64,000 bases of DNA from Sphaerulina vaccinii (GCA_022570795.1 JAKUDP010000025.1:139001-203000), one strand, 5' to 3'. Numbered from the stretch's first letter, positions 19,107 to 29,375 are shown. The notes: generated by a model from the letters alone, not told the origin. A program made the numbers and translations.

Positions 19107-21389
19107 ATGTCTGCAACGACGGAACGAGATCAGTCCCGCCAAGGAGACGATATTTACCAGCAGGTCAAACAAGAAGCTTTGGACGCCAGTGGTGGCAATG
19201 GGAGAACCCGACATGACTCCAGTGCTCAAGCCGCGTCGGCAGCTACATCTTCCTCAATGTCCGCTCCTCACTCGGAATCGAAATCAGCATCGCAAGAGCA
19301 GCCGAGCACCACTGAACAAGCAATGCCGAAGGTGAAGTTCCAGCAGGAGATGAAAGCTGCTTTGAGAATCCTTCGCAAACATGAAGATACGGGTTCTCAA
19401 CTCTACGAGGCCGCTCTGCATACCGTGACTCGATACATTCTGGAGAATCGGCCAGATCAAACAGAGATGACTTTTGTGTCACGAAATCTGGATGTTGTGC
19501 GGCACGAGATGAGCCAAAGGAATACACCAATAGACAGAACCACATCTGTAATCACGAAACTTCGAAAAGCTTCGCGCGAGATCCTGGCATACATAGTCGC
19601 TCAGACTGTTGAAAACGACGATGAGAGTCTCGAAGCGACGCAAACCATTAGCGCGGCTGTCAAGGGAAGGCAGGTCTCTCGCGAAGAGCAGAGCGGCTAC
19701 GGCGGACACCCATTGCATGGACCTACCGGGAGCCGGAAACGAGCAGCATCTCCCACAACGCCAGACGTTCCCGCTAACAAAACGAAGAAACTGGAAGCCG
19801 AGACAAGACCGGAAACTGAACAACAGAGTAGCCTCTACGACTTCGATGTAGATGCTTTCCTGCAAATCACCAAGGGAAAGAATGTTCGATCTTGCGCAAA
19901 GAGATACTTTCCGGACAGTAGAACACTCTACAACTTTCACTTAGCCCAGGTCAAGGTCGAATCAGCCACTGGGAAGAGCTTGGTAGCGCCATGGGAAGAT
20001 CTTGAAGTCCAGCAGCGGGATGAGTGGCAAGTGATGCTTCAAAATCTTCATGCTGGGAAGCGCAAAGCCGTCGGAACTCTCGGCCAGAGACTGTTTGCGA
20101 AACACGTCTTGGACATACCGCAGGCTCCCACAACTGATACGCGTGAATCCGTATCCATGGATGACAACCTCGTGCAGAGTGTGTCCTGTGCACAGTCGCC
20201 CAAGGAACGTGGTAGAGTTGATTCATTGAAAGTACGCAGTGCCTCTGCTGAGATACACAACGAGTACATTCCCACAGCGGAGGAGGCTGCACAGCACGAT
20301 GGCCACCCTCGGAACATTCGCTGGTCTGTAGAGGAGAAACGTATTCTGCTCAAGGGGATGCACCACACCTGGTCCAATGAAAAGATTGCTGCCGAACTTC
20401 CTCCACTCCTTTCTGGACGTAAACGGACTCCAAAGGCCGTCTCACGTGCCAAGAGTGAGATGCTGAAAAGACATCCCAATGGCGTACCAGTCATACGCGA
20501 AGATACTCCATTTCCTTTTTCTGCTTCGTTGTCAGAGTCTCGATCGAGTTCCGCTGGTCGTGGAGTGTCTGCAGAACGCAGTAGAAGTCTATCCTCTCTA
20601 CGCACGCCCACCGACAATCCTTCGCCTGCATCAAGTGCCACGAGTCAAACAAGTCACTCCTCCTGCACCAGTACGACCACGACAAGATCCGTCCATGCGA
20701 GGACTGTTGTGCCGCTGTCGACTCTTGTCCGCTTTCAAAGTCGTCCGACGAATTCAGCTGATAACGGAAGCATAGAATGTCTTCTACTGCCAGTCGACAC
20801 GCCAGAATGTCCCGTGAAGGACGCCACAATCGAGGAACTGAATAAAGCTTGTTCAAATGCTTTTGGTTCGCGCAGCGGCTTCCACTCAACGCAAGTCTGG
20901 GGAGAACAGCTCTGGGTTGCCACCTTCCGGCGAAGCGGCAGCCTGCCAATACCGAAGCGTCGCCTGATGGAGATGAAGATATCATATCGCGGTCATGACT
21001 TCCAAGTTCGACGATTGATGGCCGAACCGTCCCGCACTTTCGTGGCAGACATAACTTGCGAGCCCAACATGATCACCTCGCGTCTGGTACAAGCTGTGCA
21101 GACCACATTTCGCCCAATATGCGCTCTTCCGATGCTAGCTCTACAGGCAATCACCCGTCCTGGCACAAATCCAGCACGCAGAGTAATGATCCAATTTCAT
21201 ACCATTCCGTCTCTGGCGCTGTTCTACATACCTGTTCTCGTCGGCTCACGATGGATACATGTTCGCTTCGAGCCATTGGATCTTGGTACATCGTGTTGGC
21301 TTTGCGGATCCGGACATGGCTGGTGCGACAAAGCGACGAAGCTCGCGTACTCTACTCCATGTGAAGTTGAAGACAATACGATCTCGTGA
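19107..21389 (+). CDS. Uncharacterised SANT/Myb-like protein with C-terminal gag-like zinc knuckle
   Basis: A 760-residue single-exon frame from ATG 19107; the longer frame upstream begins with TTG. Visible parts: a Gln/Ser-rich N-terminus; a helical segment at about 75-170; KRAASPTTP-type basic patches; a SANT/Myb-like helix-turn-helix at about 405-455 (IRWSVEEKRILLKGMHH, then WSNEKIAAELP and RTPKAVSRAK); a Ser-rich linker; and a C-terminal globular part of about 200 residues. That part ends in FYIPVLVGSRWIHVRFEPLD followed by a CCHC-like knuckle, CWLCGSGHGWC (C-x2-C-x3-H-x2-C). The combination recalls nucleic-acid-binding ORF1/gag proteins of non-LTR elements. No reverse transcriptase follows, so this may be a domesticated or orphan ORF1. 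The function is unknown. Confidence 0.62.
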   Translation: MSATTERDQSRQGDDIYQQVKQEALDASGGNGRTRHDSSAQAASAATSSSMSAPHSESKSASQEQPSTTEQAMPKVKFQQEMKAALRILRKHEDTGSQLYEAALHTVTRYILENRPDQTEMTFVSRNLDVVRHEMSQRNTPIDRTTSVITKLRKASREILAYIVAQTVENDDESLEATQTISAAVKGRQVSREEQSGYGGHPLHGPTGSRKRAASPTTPDVPANKTKKLEAETRPETEQQSSLYDFDVDAFLQITKGKNVRSCAKRYFPDSRTLYNFHLAQVKVESATGKSLVAPWEDLEVQQRDEWQVMLQNLHAGKRKAVGTLGQRLFAKHVLDIPQAPTTDTRESVSMDDNLVQSVSCAQSPKERGRVDSLKVRSASAEIHNEYIPTAEEAAQHDGHPRNIRWSVEEKRILLKGMHHTWSNEKIAAELPPLLSGRKRTPKAVSRAKSEMLKRHPNGVPVIREDTPFPFSASLSESRSSSAGRGVSAERSRSLSSLRTPTDNPSPASSATSQTSHSSCTSTTTTRSVHARTVVPLSTLVRFQSRPTNSADNGSIECLLLPVDTPECPVKDATIEELNKACSNAFGSRSGFHSTQVWGEQLWVATFRRSGSLPIPKRRLMEMKISYRGHDFQVRRLMAEPSRTFVADITCEPNMITSRLVQAVQTTFRPICALPMLALQAITRPGTNPARRVMIQFHTIPSLALFYIPVLVGSRWIHVRFEPLDLGTSCWLCGSGHGWCDKATKLAYSTPCEVEDNTIS

Positions 21390-22562
21390 TGGTATGTCTG
21401 CATCTACAGCAGCATGCACATCAAACGATTTGCTTTACAGAACTGTGACTCTCTTCTTTGTCTCTCTGTTGTGCAAGAAACCGATATTACCGCGTAACAT
21501 TCCGGATATAATATGCGTTATTGCGAGGCACTTGATTAGCGCAATCCCCATGCGGGCGTGCCAATTGAGACAGCACAGCTGAGCTTGAGACAGTGTTTGT
21601 TTGATTGGGCTGTCGGACCCGGCTTATCGTAACGCCGAAGATCCTCAACTTTTCAGTTTACTTTAGAAGCGGCATTTCTTACGCTGAATCGTTTATTTCT
21701 GCGCTCTTTGCCTGCAATACCTATCACAACTGCGAGCATCTCTCAGGCCTCTAATTGGTCGCTTCCTTCTCGTGTCATTCTCGCGTTGTTCCTGCCTCGT
21801 CGCGTTGTTCTTGCTGTTCTCTGCCCTCCGTGCCTGCATTTTCAGCTCTTTCTCTCGCTTCTCGACAGCGTGGTTTCTTCGCATTTAGAGAGGCAATCGC
21901 ATTGTCTTATTGTTCATGTCGCTGTATGTGGTGTAGTATCGCGTGTCGCACCGGTTGCAATCTTCTCAGAACTCGGCCATTTCTGCGACCTTCAACATCC
22001 GCCTTTCTCGAGTTTTTCTGCAGACTGGTACCCTCAGACACTGCTATTTGCCTCCGGCGGTTACTGCGTGAGGCTGTTACTCGTGTGGTATATGTCGCTG
22101 TCGTATGTTTCTGAGTGCTCGTCGCAATGTCGCATTTTGAGTCGTCGCGATGTTACTGTTTCGCTCCGCTGGCTACTGCGTGGAACTTTTCTTTTGCGCT
22201 TGCAGCGGGCTTCAGTAATTCGGACCTTGCGCTCATTCTGCACTACTCAGATCGCGAATCCTATGTCGCGTTGTAATGTTGTGTGTGTTGCAAAGTAGTA
22301 GTGTCGCTTCTCGACTTTGAGGCATCGTCTATATATATCCTTTCTCGAGAGCCAATCATTCTGAGCACAGACTGTTCGATTTGACATCTGAGAGCTACCT
22401 GCGAAGCGGAACTATCTCCGGTCCATCTAGCCAGTTAAATTGGCACGTCTCAGGCAAAAGGTTCGTTCCTCACGCTTACGCTTGCCTACGACTTCGACTT
22501 GCGCCAATTACAGAACTCCCACATTGTGGTCCAAATCTATACCAACCACAAACTTACTTACG
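21390..22562. promoter_or_regulatory. Pyrimidine-rich intergenic region upstream of the oxidoreductase
   Basis: 1.17 kb without a convincing gene. The + strand from about 21680 to 22330 is strongly T/C-rich (many ttct, cgttgttc and ctcttt runs). An open frame through it has only TTG starts and no recognisable domain. A tatatatcc box at about 22330, then aattacagaac and the start codon, suggest a promoter with a pyrimidine-rich core as is common in fungi. Confidence 0.45.
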
Positions 22563-23593
22563 ATGTCTATCAAAGCGATTCATTTCAAGGAGGCTGGCCC
22601 ACCATCCAAGCTGGAGTTGACCTCCATCGACAAGCCAAAGCCCGAACCAAATGATCTCCTCGTGAAGATCAAGGGTTGTGCAGTAAACCCGATCGACACG
22701 AAGGTCAGACAAGGTGCCTTCCCAGCATCAGATGTCACTGGCTACGATGCTGCTGGCATCGTTGAAGCTGTTGGCTCTTCCGTGAAAGGATTCAAGCAAG
22801 GTGACGAGGTCTACTACGCTGGCTGTCTCGGCCGTCCAGGCACAACAGCTCAATACAGCCTGGTTGATCACCGTATCTCAGCACACAAACCAAAGAAGCT
22901 AGACTTCGCTGCCGCAGCCACGGTACCTTTGGTAACACTCACAGCCTGGGAGTTACTCGAAGAGCAGTGCAATCTGGTACAAGACGATCCATCTGGCAAG
23001 CAGAAGACCAAGAGCCTCATCATCATCAACGGAGCCGGTGGCGTTGGCAGCATTGCCACACAACTCGCTCGCAAAGTCTTCAAGCTCGGCAAAGTCATTG
23101 TAATAGCTTCGCGACCAGAGACAATCAAACATGCCGAAAAGATGGGCGCTACCCATGTCATCAACCACCACATCTAAAGGAACAGCTGAAATCACAAGTC
23201 GGGCTTGACGGCGTTGACTACGTCTTCATCTGCTACGATACCATGAACTACCTGCCAATCGCATGTGACATCGCAAATCCGAAGGCTAGAATTGGCTCGA
23301 TCGTGGAGGTTCAAAAGCCATTGCAAGGAATGGAAAAACCAGATTCATTCATGAAAGCGCTTTCTTTCCACTGGGAATTGATGTTTAGTAAGCCTGTCTT
23401 CAAATATGATGAAGAGTCTCAGGGTGACATTCTGCGAAGAGCAGCGGAGCTGTTTGATAGAGGTGATATGGTGTCGCTTGAGACTGAGAGGGATGTGCTC
23501 AGTGTGAAGAGTCTTATCAAAGCGCATGAGAAGTTGGAAAGTGGGAAGAGTATTGGAAAGATCGCTTTTGAGGTTGGCAATGATATTGAATAG
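22563..23593 (+). pseudogene. Zinc-type quinone oxidoreductase/alcohol dehydrogenase-like gene with a frameshift
   Basis: ATG 22563 opens a medium-chain dehydrogenase/reductase of the NAD(P)H:quinone oxidoreductase-like group. The N-terminal GroES-like part has LLVKIKGCAVNPIDTKVRQG and VTGYDAAGIVEAVGSSV. The Rossmann part has IIINGAGGVGSIATQLAR. The frame ends at TAA 23175-23177 directly after THVINHH. The expected continuation (LKEQLKSQVGLDGVDYVFIC through to GKIAFEVGNDIE) runs on in another frame from 23174 to a stop at 23593. No intron fits in the few bases between. Restoring the frame would need a net 1-base change, so this is a frameshift (pseudogene, allele or assembly error). The family is about 340 residues, matching the sum of the two parts. 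Confidence 0.75.
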
Positions 23594-23740
23594 TTGAGTG
23601 GGCACATACTGCCTATTAAATGCTAGATTATTACACTCGAGCGTATATTTTGGATGTGCTTTGCCATGCCTACCATGCCTTCTCTCCATAGCCCTCGCAG
23701 CCTCCGCCCTCTGCCCGTTGGTGTTCATAATCTCCGGCAC

Positions 23741-24536
23741 CTACCACCACAGACCATCACGATGACTATCCTCCGGCCACAGCTTCTCCAACAGGTCTCT
23801 CGCCTCGCCCCAGCCCTCCTCACGGTCCTCGACATCGCAGCTGGTAACAAATTAGTCGAGTCGATAGGTTTGAAGATACTATCACGAACTCAATGTGAAT
23901 AGCTTCCACTGCCAAATGCTTCGCTCTAAGCAAGATGGCCGCAACCACGAGATCATATGGTCGACGTGCCGTCTTGCAACGCCAGTTACAGGGGTTCGGT
24001 CCCAGGCAGAAGAGATCGTTTGGCTGTTCGCGGTTTGGATCGCTGTCTGGATCGCTCTTCGGCTGCCTCTGGCTCAGACGAATCATGTTCGCGCTCAGTT
24101 CTGGTGCACCAGGCCTAGGGTCAGATGACCAGCCGCCGATGAGGTCGATGCCGGCTTTCTTGAGGTCGAGTTGGATTACTTCTCTTTTGGGGATGAGTTT
24201 GCCGTCTTCTCCTCGAACTGGGAGGACTGGGCCGTCTAATATGAGCTGAGCCCAGGTTTCTTCGACGTTGTCGATAATGGTTCGAGGGTCCGTTAGGAGC
24301 TGGGGCCAAATTTGTTGGAAGTCGGCTAATGTCTTTCTGTAGACTACGAAGTAGCGTGTGAAAGCTGGGTCGTTGTTTGCATGGTAGAGTGACCGGTCGT
24401 TGTTTGCACGGTAGTGTGCGTAGTCGTGATCGTCGTGGTCCATGTTCGCTATGTCGTGGTGGTAATGGAATTGTGGATGGAAAGACTCTTCGGTGGCAGA
24501 GTCGATGAGTATATATATGAATGTTCGTGGGGCCAT
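23741..24536 (-). CDS. Uncharacterised fungal protein, probably two exons
   Basis: The frame starts at ATG 24536, MAPRTFIYILIDSATEE. It has a His/Asp/Tyr-rich segment, then a better-ordered region (FTRYFVVYRKTLADFQQIWPQ, IDNVEETWAQLILDGPVLPV, KREVIQLDLKKAGIDLIGGW) and PYDLVVAAILLRAKHLAVEA. Unspliced, it ends at 23820 after an unlikely tail. Downstream, 23741-23839 on the same strand reads a family-like ending (GWGEARDLLEKLWPEDSHRD). A 52-nt intron (23828-23879, donor gtatct, branch actaat) joins the two in frame and gives 247 residues. The acceptor is weak, so the exact splice is uncertain. I do not recognise the function. Confidence 0.5.
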
Positions 24537-24761
24537 CTGAGAATTGCTGCCTGTAGGATTTCTCTATGCCTATGTGCCACGCAAGGGATGTCAACTGGTT
24601 GAGATAGTCATCCTGCCTGGCTCAAGGTTTCTCCAGGCATAACCAGTAAGTTGTGGAACATGAGCAGGCAATTAAAGTGGGTCATATTACCAAGGTTGCA
24701 CAATCATGCACAGCAAGCAGTGCGTCTTGTCGAAGTGACATATGCAAGGTCTCTGTTGAAA

Positions 24762-27700
24762 CTATACGGCGGCGACCATACGCGAGCTAGTGATCTGAGC
24801 TGCAGCATGTAGTTGGTCGGTACCGCCCTCACGAGCCTGCTGCAGTGTCGCAAGCACGTCTCCAGCAACCTCAATTGCACTTTCCGGCAGACCGGCTAGC
24901 CTAGCCACTTTCAATGCATGAGAAGACCTGTTGACACCCTTCTGCAGCTTGTGAGCGTACGTCCATGACCCGTCTTGCTCCTCAACGACATTCGTACAAT
25001 AGCAAGCCAGGTTGTCAAAGTCTCGCGTCATATCTGCGAGTGCATGAAAGTGAGTGGCGAACAGAGCTCGCGACTGGTTGACGTGGTGCAGGTGGTGCAG
25101 ACAAGCATAGCCTACAGCAATCCCGTCTTCTGGTGTTGTGCCTCGTCCCACTTCATCCATGATGACAAAAGAGCGAGGTGTGGCCTGTTTCAGTATGTCT
25201 GCTGCCTCAAGCATCTCCACCATGAAGGTTGACTGATCATGATAGAGGTTATCTGCAGAACCGACGCGACTAAAGATCTTGTCAACAAGGCCAATTTCGA
25301 CGTAGTCGGCCGGCACAAAACACCCAGTCTGAGCAAGAATCGTGATGAGTGCGTTTTGACGCAAGTAGGTACTCTTGCCCGCCATGTTCGGTCCTGTGAT
25401 GAGGTATATCTTCTCAGAATCGCCCACAGAGCAGTCGTTCGTGGTAAATGTTCTGCCTTGCTCTTTCAAGCCAGCATCCACAGTCGGGTGCCGACCACCA
25501 ACAATCCTGTGAGAAGTGCCGCTCGTCAGAACTGGACGTACGAGATTGCGGTCTTTGGCGAGCATTGCCGAGGAACAGGCTACGTCCAGTTCGTCAAGCA
25601 CAGCAGCGTTGCGGCGAAGCTTCATCAAGTTCTCCAGTACTTCAGCTCGCAGTTTCGCAAAGACTCGTTCTTCTTCGGTGCGAATGCGGAGCTTTGAGTC
25701 GTCGATGCGAACGCCCAGGAGAGTCCAGTCTGCCAGATAGAATGACTTGGTGCTCTTGGTTGAGCCAATGACCCTTGCGCCAGCAAGAGCTGCTAGCGTT
25801 CCTTGGGCATCTCGCCCCTTGATGTGGCAGAAGTGGCCAAGTTGTGCACTCCATTTCAGAGTCAAGCTCTCTGATCGAAGCTCTTTCCGAAGCTTGTGCG
25901 CAAGATTCTGTTTGGCGTCCATAAGCTTGTCTAGATCTCCGTGGGCGCGTTCGAGGATGGGTGAGGCATTGCGACGCATGATCCAAATCTCGTCGGATTT
26001 TGTTTCGCCAGCCTTGTCCTCCACTGGCGTCCTCGAGCTCCTACGAGCTAAGCTTGGGCCTTGCGCGCCAGCTGCGTCGGCAGACCTGACCTCCTCGACC
26101 ATCTGCTCGGCCTCAGCGCCAGTGGCTTCCTCAACCATATGTTGTCTGCTCAGCCCATCTTCATCGATAGCACTCTGAATGTTCTTTGCCACCTTGCAAG
26201 GCGTGTCCAAGTCTAGTCGGCCAAGTACGTCCCAGAGAAATGTGAGGTCCTGTGATGCATATTGGCTGTGCTCGTCCATAACTCGATCTTGATTGTCGAG
26301 AATGTGCTGATGCAGTATTGTCGAAAGCTGTTGCATGACATTTACAGTTCGTGCAAGCCCGAGCAGGTCGTCCGCATCACCCTTGCCAACTGAGAACTTC
26401 TGCATAAGTCTATACGTATCGTGAGTCCGTCTCAGCAGCGCGATGACATCCTCTCGTAACGCGTCCTGATTCAACATCTCCTGCACGAGGTCCAGCCTGG
26501 CATTGATGATAGATAGAGACATCGATGGCGACACTATACGCTGGCTGAGAAGCCGTGCTCCACTCTTCGTTACGGTATGTCGTATGGCATGCAGCAAACT
26601 TCCCTGGAAGGCGCCATCCCGCAGTGTTGAGCGTACTTCCAGGTTTTTTAGGCTCTGCTTGTCAATTGCCATATACTCGTCGTCGGTCCTGCGGATCGGC
26701 GGCTGCAGCTGAATCTGTACGTCGCGGAGCTTGTCCTGGACATAGTCCAATAATAAGCTACCGGCGGAGACTTCGAAAGCTGTGAAGTCACTCTGTTTCT
26801 CAGCTGGGACTGGTCGCTCAAGCATAGATCTCCAGTCGTCAATCGTGGTACTGTGCTGCTGTACCTGATGGAAGTGCATCGGCAGATTAGCATCACTGAT
26901 CAATCGCTGGAGTTGAGACGGGTCTGCTGCTGCCAGGCTGATATCGAGCACCACTTCTTTAGGCCCGATGCGTGCAGCAAGCGATGGCAGACTTGCCAGA
27001 TCAGAGACCTGCGTGAAGAAGTCCCCACTGGATAGATCTACCCAGCTCAAGCCTATCTTCATGCTCCGCCTATACCTCTCATAGGCAGCTCGATCTGCGA
27101 TGGCGGCAGGGGCAGCAGGCAGGGCGCCAACAAAGTGCACCGCGAGCAGGTAGTTGTTCTCAAAGGGATCCATGAAGCTCTCGTCAATGAGCGTGCCAGC
27201 CGTGACAACCCTAGTCACTCGTCGATCCCACAGCATACTACCAGTCTTGCTCGTGCGCTCGCTCTCCGGAATGCGCACTTGCTCGGAGATAGCCACCTGC
27301 TTGCCCAGGTCCTGCACGAACATCTTCAGATACCGCTCCAGCTGGGTATGTTGAAAGCCAGCCATGGAGACATCGCCTAGAGTCGTTGTTCGTTTCGCTA
27401 TCTTGAGGTTCACGAGGGGTGCGAACTGTTCCACCTGATCGAGGTACATCTCGTAGAAGTCGCCAACTCGTGTAAGCACAACGCAGTCCTTGAATTTCCG
27501 AACATTGTTTAGATGCTGTTGAATTACTGTCGGATACGTCTTTGCTGGTACAAAGTCGCCACCATCAGGCGGTAAAGCTGGAAGAGCTCCTTGGTGGATG
27601 TGACTAGCCTTGATCGTGCTTTTGGATTTGGCACCACGCGACTGAACGAGCCATGGTCGGCGGATGTTTATGCAGATGAAGGCAAGCGATGGCCCACGAG

Positions 27701-27764
27701 CAGAAGTGCCCAGCGCCCGATGAAGCTCACATGCTGCTCTCAATGGCAGTACTCCAGGGCGCAT
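24762..27764 (-). CDS. MSH1: Mitochondrial DNA mismatch repair protein Msh1 (MutS homologue)
   Basis: About 1000 residues from ATG 27764. The frame is open further upstream but only with a GTG start. The Arg/Ala/Ser-rich N-terminus fits a mitochondrial presequence. RVGDFYEMYLDQVEQF carries the mismatch-binding Phe-x-Glu motif (Phe about 103, Glu about 105). The lever/clamp region follows, and the ABC-type ATPase has Walker A GPNMAGKST, the signature region and Walker B FVIMDEVGRGTTPEDG. The C-terminus has the helix-turn-helix dimer segment (HALKVARLAGLPESAIEVA). Msh1 repairs and stabilises mitochondrial DNA. Nothing in the catalytic motifs is missing and no intron is needed. It lies divergent from a small SnoaL-like gene. 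Confidence 0.93.
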   Translation of the reverse strand: MRPGVLPLRAACELHRALGTSARGPSLAFICINIRRPWLVQSRGAKSKSTIKASHIHQGALPALPPDGGDFVPAKTYPTVIQQHLNNVRKFKDCVVLTRVGDFYEMYLDQVEQFAPLVNLKIAKRTTTLGDVSMAGFQHTQLERYLKMFVQDLGKQVAISEQVRIPESERTSKTGSMLWDRRVTRVVTAGTLIDESFMDPFENNYLLAVHFVGALPAAPAAIADRAAYERYRRSMKIGLSWVDLSSGDFFTQVSDLASLPSLAARIGPKEVVLDISLAAADPSQLQRLISDANLPMHFHQVQQHSTTIDDWRSMLERPVPAEKQSDFTAFEVSAGSLLLDYVQDKLRDVQIQLQPPIRRTDDEYMAIDKQSLKNLEVRSTLRDGAFQGSLLHAIRHTVTKSGARLLSQRIVSPSMSLSIINARLDLVQEMLNQDALREDVIALLRRTHDTYRLMQKFSVGKGDADDLLGLARTVNVMQQLSTILHQHILDNQDRVMDEHSQYASQDLTFLWDVLGRLDLDTPCKVAKNIQSAIDEDGLSRQHMVEEATGAEAEQMVEEVRSADAAGAQGPSLARRSSRTPVEDKAGETKSDEIWIMRRNASPILERAHGDLDKLMDAKQNLAHKLRKELRSESLTLKWSAQLGHFCHIKGRDAQGTLAALAGARVIGSTKSTKSFYLADWTLLGVRIDDSKLRIRTEEERVFAKLRAEVLENLMKLRRNAAVLDELDVACSSAMLAKDRNLVRPVLTSGTSHRIVGGRHPTVDAGLKEQGRTFTTNDCSVGDSEKIYLITGPNMAGKSTYLRQNALITILAQTGCFVPADYVEIGLVDKIFSRVGSADNLYHDQSTFMVEMLEAADILKQATPRSFVIMDEVGRGTTPEDGIAVGYACLHHLHHVNQSRALFATHFHALADMTRDFDNLACYCTNVVEEQDGSWTYAHKLQKGVNRSSHALKVARLAGLPESAIEVAGDVLATLQQAREGGTDQLHAAAQITSSRMVAAV

Positions 27765-27978
27765 TGGCGACTGACGCGTTGATGCGTGATGGATGAAAAG
27801 TGGAAGACGCGTCGAGGTGGCCGAAGAAACGAGGCGAAGTCGGCGGCAGCCAAGAAATGTGTGATAAAGCACTGGCACGAATCCTCCTCTGTCAAGTCCT
27901 CCAGGGTTGACATCGCCACGACATTCAATGTAGCATTTTCATCTGTTTCCACGGAGCAATACCAACGCTCGAGACACT

Positions 27979-28467
27979 ATGTCATCGCTTACAGTCCTCA
28001 CAGGTGTACCTCAAAGCTTCAATAATGAAAGATCACGTACACGAGACACTTCTGAAGACCAGGCCGTAGTCGAGCAGCTGAGCACTGCCATCGTTGAAGC
28101 AATAAGTTCGGGCGACTTTGAGCACTCAGCTCTCCAACGTCTGGTACCTCAATTCACGTCAGACAATGAGATGATCGAAGGGATGTGGACCCATCCAAAG
28201 TCAACAGAGGAGTATCTCTCGAAGCACAAGCGTTGGCTCAAAGCTGTACCCAATCGCACATTGAAAGTTCTCCAGGCGGTCTCGGATCTTGACGAGAAGA
28301 AGGGCACTGCAGCTGTCTGGATGTTTATCAAGGTTCATGGATGGGGTGCTGGCCACATGGTTAGCGAGAGCATAAGCTGCTTCAAGTGGAGACGTAGTCA
28401 AGGCGTATGGTGGTGTCACTCACATACTGGCATGCGAGGTGTGGCTGAGATACAGTGCTCGTACTGA
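27979..28467 (+). CDS. Small SnoaL/NTF2-like fold protein
   Basis: 162 residues from ATG 27979, sharing a 214-bp divergent promoter with MSH1. The N-terminal half is helical (DQAVVEQLSTAIVEAISSGD). The second half has alternating strands ending GTAAVWMFIKVHGWGAGHMV...FKWRRSQGVWWCHSHTGMRG, which resembles the terminal beta-sheet of SnoaL/NTF2-like proteins in many small fungal genes. No catalytic residue assignment is possible. The function is unknown. Confidence 0.55.
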   Translation: MSSLTVLTGVPQSFNNERSRTRDTSEDQAVVEQLSTAIVEAISSGDFEHSALQRLVPQFTSDNEMIEGMWTHPKSTEEYLSKHKRWLKAVPNRTLKVLQAVSDLDEKKGTAAVWMFIKVHGWGAGHMVSESISCFKWRRSQGVWWCHSHTGMRGVAEIQCSY

Positions 28468-28655
28468 TCAATAGGCGCTTTCTCTGCTCAGCATGACAGT
28501 AAGCAAGCTGAGATGATCCAGGAACCCGGGAGCAATCGAGGTGTCTCAACGGAAGCACGTAAGACACGCGCACACTTGGCCCGTATGTCGCAGAATAGAT
28601 TACCCGGAATGAGACACTCGCAGTTACAAAGGTCGTCTCTGCGCCGCAGAATATT

Positions 28656-29375
28656 ATGCAGACCTTTTCAATTCGAATCACGACGAGCAACATGACGGAG
28701 AGGAGCCTTGGCGATGCACGTTACGCGGCAAAGATTCGACTCAGAAGCTCTTTTGACAGAAATTATGTGCACATCAGTGCCAAGCGGGCTCAGACGGCGG
28801 CGATTGGACGAGAACACCTCATACGGCGACGACACAACTTCCTGCCATGCACACAAGAGCATCATGCCCAGCAGGTTCCACGATCGACCCTTGATGCTGC
28901 GGCAATGATCGGCGCTATCGAGAGCGATCAAGGCCGTAACCTCGACCTCGTGCCTGCAGGCCATTACCCTTGGAATGCCGCGATTATTGAGCAAGACAGA
29001 CTGCATCAGCAGCATAAAATATGGCGTGAGGAGCAGTATCTCCTGCATCAGCGTCGGTACAGATCTTTGATTCCACAACTAGCATGCAGAAGCCGCAAAT
29101 TGAGAGATATGCGACAGTGGTATAGGGCTCACGGACTCATTAGTGGCGACCGCAAGGCTGCGATCCTGGATCATGAGCAAAACAACCAGGAGCCAGGAGG
29201 ATCAGCAATCGAGGAGATTGATTCTAGTGAAGATGAGCTTGAGGATAGCACACTAGAAACGAACATCGGACCAGAAACGCCCGAGGATGGCCACGACCTC
29301 AACACTCCAGTCATGCCGAGATCTGCCCAGCCCTACAGTTGGTTGAGGGCCTTGAAACAATGTACTGTGCAATGA
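28656..29375 (+). CDS. Lineage-specific basic/acidic hypothetical protein
   Basis: A 239-residue frame from ATG 28656; ATG 28692 is an equally possible start. The middle is Arg/Gln/His-rich with predicted helices (IIEQDRLHQQHKIWREEQYLL), and the tail is acidic (IDSSEDELEDSTLE). No domain was recognised. It could be a rapidly evolving gene or a chance frame; its length and composition favour a real gene only moderately. Confidence 0.4.
   Translation: MQTFSIRITTSNMTERSLGDARYAAKIRLRSSFDRNYVHISAKRAQTAAIGREHLIRRRHNFLPCTQEHHAQQVPRSTLDAAAMIGAIESDQGRNLDLVPAGHYPWNAAIIEQDRLHQQHKIWREEQYLLHQRRYRSLIPQLACRSRKLRDMRQWYRAHGLISGDRKAAILDHEQNNQEPGGSAIEEIDSSEDELEDSTLETNIGPETPEDGHDLNTPVMPRSAQPYSWLRALKQCTVQ

Noticed and set aside
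21708..22298. A 196-codon + strand frame.
   Set aside because: It starts with TTG and its Phe/Ser/Leu/Arg-rich content follows from the pyrimidine-rich DNA; it is more likely promoter or leader sequence.
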